From: Gemmatimonas phototrophica
GTDB taxonomy: Bacteria; Gemmatimonadota; Gemmatimonadetes; Gemmatimonadales; Gemmatimonadaceae
Direction: 5' to 3'
Length of the DNA stretch: 5,712 bases
Assembly (NCBI GenBank): GCA_945870175.1
Contig: CAMBRJ010000216.1
Coordinates: 1 to 5,712 of the forward strand
Positions 4,801 through 5,712 of the stretch are shown piece by piece. The stretch's first letter is position 1, and every line of letters starts with the position of its first letter. The notes below the pieces were generated by a model, which did not search any database, was not told the DNA's origin, and was given only the letters and a program-made list of their open reading frames with translations. The position numbers were made by a program, and so were the translations under genes.

Positions 4801-5712
4801 ATGTCAAACGCGTCGGTGCACGGCCTGTTGCCGCAGAAGGGAGAGCGCGTGCTGGTGGCGATGAGTGGCGGCGTGGATTCGTCGGTCGCGGCAGCGGTGC
4901 TGGTGGAAGCCGGGTGCGACGTGGTCGGCGTCACGATGAAGCTGCACGAAGACGGCAAGGATATTCCCGACCGTCCCTGCTGTTCGCTCGACAGCACCAG
5001 CGACGCGCGACGCGTGTGCGAGAAGCTCGGCATCCCGCACTACGTGACCAACTTGGTGGATCGCTTCGGGCACGACGTGCTCGACGATTTCGTGCAGGAG
5101 TACGCGCGCGGCCGCACGCCGATTCCCTGCGTGCGCTGCAACACGTTCACGAAGTTCCGCGACTTGCTGCACAAGGCTGACGACATCGACGCGCCGTGGC
5201 TCGCCACCGGACACTACGCGCGCATGGGGGCGCTGGCCGACGGCCGCGACGGACGCGTGATGTTGCGTGGCCTCGATCCGGCCAAGGACCAGAGCTATTT
5301 CCTGTGGGGCATCGAGCGCCCGGTGCTGTCACGCCTGGTGTTGCCGGTGGGCAATCAAACCAAAGCGGAAACGCGCGAGATCGCGCGTCGCTTTGGGCTA
5401 CGCACGGCGGAGAAGCCGGAGAGCCAGGACATCTGCTTCGTGCCCGACGGCAATCATGTCCGTGTGCTCGAGGAACAGCTTGGCGCTGACGCCCCTGCCC
5501 TCTCGGTCGGTCCGCTGCGCTTGGTGAGCGGCGAAGTGATCGGCGAACATCAGGGGTTTGCGCGCTACACGATCGGCCAGCGAAAGGGACTGCCGGGTGG
5601 ATTCGCCGAGCCGATGTTTGTGGTGGAGATCGTGCCTGGTGAACGCGCGGTGGTGATCGGCCCGCGCGAGGCGCTGTTGGGGCGCGGACTGGAAGCGCGT
5701 GACCTCAACTGG
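4801..5712 (+). CDS. mnmA: tRNA-uridine 2-sulfurtransferase MnmA, 3'-truncated by window edge
   Basis: ATP-dependent enzyme that adenylates and thiolates C2 of U34 in tRNA for Lys, Glu and Gln, using sulfur from a cysteine desulfurase. 304 codons are open to the window edge; the family is about 360-370 residues, so the last part of the C-terminal beta-barrel is missing. Counting from the ATG at 4801: PP-loop SGGVDSS (22-28), CC at 60-61, DARRV (68-72), LGIPHY (76-81), TPIPCVRCN (106-114), ATGHYAR (135-141), DQSYFLW (163-169), SQDICFV (208-214) and RYTIGQRKGL. C113 and C212 match the two catalytic Cys of E. coli MnmA (C102, C199). C110 replaces an Asp of that enzyme, as in many other bacteria. 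The start is uncertain: GTG at 4798 and ATG at 4801 are adjacent and in frame with little SD, while GTG at 4849 has a better ribosome site and gives a typical short N terminus. It is co-transcribed with the desulfurase. Confidence 0.96.
   Translation, partial: MSNASVHGLLPQKGERVLVAMSGGVDSSVAAAVLVEAGCDVVGVTMKLHEDGKDIPDRPCCSLDSTSDARRVCEKLGIPHYVTNLVDRFGHDVLDDFVQEYARGRTPIPCVRCNTFTKFRDLLHKADDIDAPWLATGHYARMGALADGRDGRVMLRGLDPAKDQSYFLWGIERPVLSRLVLPVGNQTKAETREIARRFGLRTAEKPESQDICFVPDGNHVRVLEEQLGADAPALSVGPLRLVSGEVIGEHQGFARYTIGQRKGLPGGFAEPMFVVEIVPGERAVVIGPREALLGRGLEARDLNW
4838..4843 (+). promoter_or_regulatory. SD-like AGGGAG inside the mnmA 5' end (alternative start)
   Basis: AGGGAG sits five bases before an in-frame GTG at 4849, which would begin the protein four residues before MSGGVDSS. 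That matches the N-terminal length of many MnmA proteins, whereas the ATG at 4801 adds 16 residues behind a poor ribosome site. However, the KGER residues encoded across this SD also occur before the PP-loop in some homologues, so the match could be coding coincidence. Confidence 0.35.

Noticed and set aside
1..5712. Mobile element, CRISPR array, tRNA or riboswitch
   Set aside because: No short spaced direct repeats, transposase or integrase motifs, terminal inverted repeats or tRNA-like cloverleaf were seen. Gaps between genes are 27, 12, 19 and 5-8 bases, leaving no room for a structured RNA.

Overview
The window is a compact, high-GC stretch (roughly two thirds G+C by eye, not measured) of a bacterial chromosome. 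It holds six genes and almost no intergenic DNA. Protein flavour, codon use and a possible leaderless promoter are compatible with Gemmatimonadota or a similar high-GC phylum. That placement is an impression from memory, not a search result.

Region 1 (1-1417, plus strand) is a tryptophan-catabolism operon: the 3' part of tryptophan 2,3-dioxygenase (kynA), then kynurenine formamidase (kynB) 27 bases downstream behind a good Shine-Dalgarno. Together they convert tryptophan to N-formylkynurenine and then to kynurenine. No kynU is in view. 

Region 2 (1430-3582, minus strand) holds two tandem paralogous genes of 356 and 360 codons, joined by a TGATG stop/start overlap. I cannot assign either to a named family. 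Each product has an N-terminal four-cysteine (CxxC...CxxC) putative zinc-binding domain, a strongly conserved block ending in an RRR stretch, a hydrophobic probable membrane segment, a divergent middle and a conserved acidic C-terminal helical region. This pair is the least explained content of the window. Its 3' end converges on kynB with only 12 bases between the stop codons and a small hairpin at the junction.

Region 3 (3602-5712, plus strand) is a sulfur-transfer operon for tRNA modification: an IscS/NifS-type cysteine desulfurase followed after 5-8 bases by mnmA (tRNA-uridine 2-sulfurtransferase), which runs off the right edge. The desulfurase takes sulfur from cysteine as a persulfide, and MnmA installs it at C2 of U34 in certain tRNAs.

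Regions 2 and 3 diverge from a 19-base AT-rich gap, the only such island in the window. At its centre is GTAATTTAC (perfect 4-base arms around one base), which gives a TAnnnT-type -10 on each strand 6-8 bases before a start codon. This suggests one symmetric promoter serving both operons with little or no leader. No RNA genes, mobile elements or CRISPR arrays were seen, and no gap reaches 300 bases.
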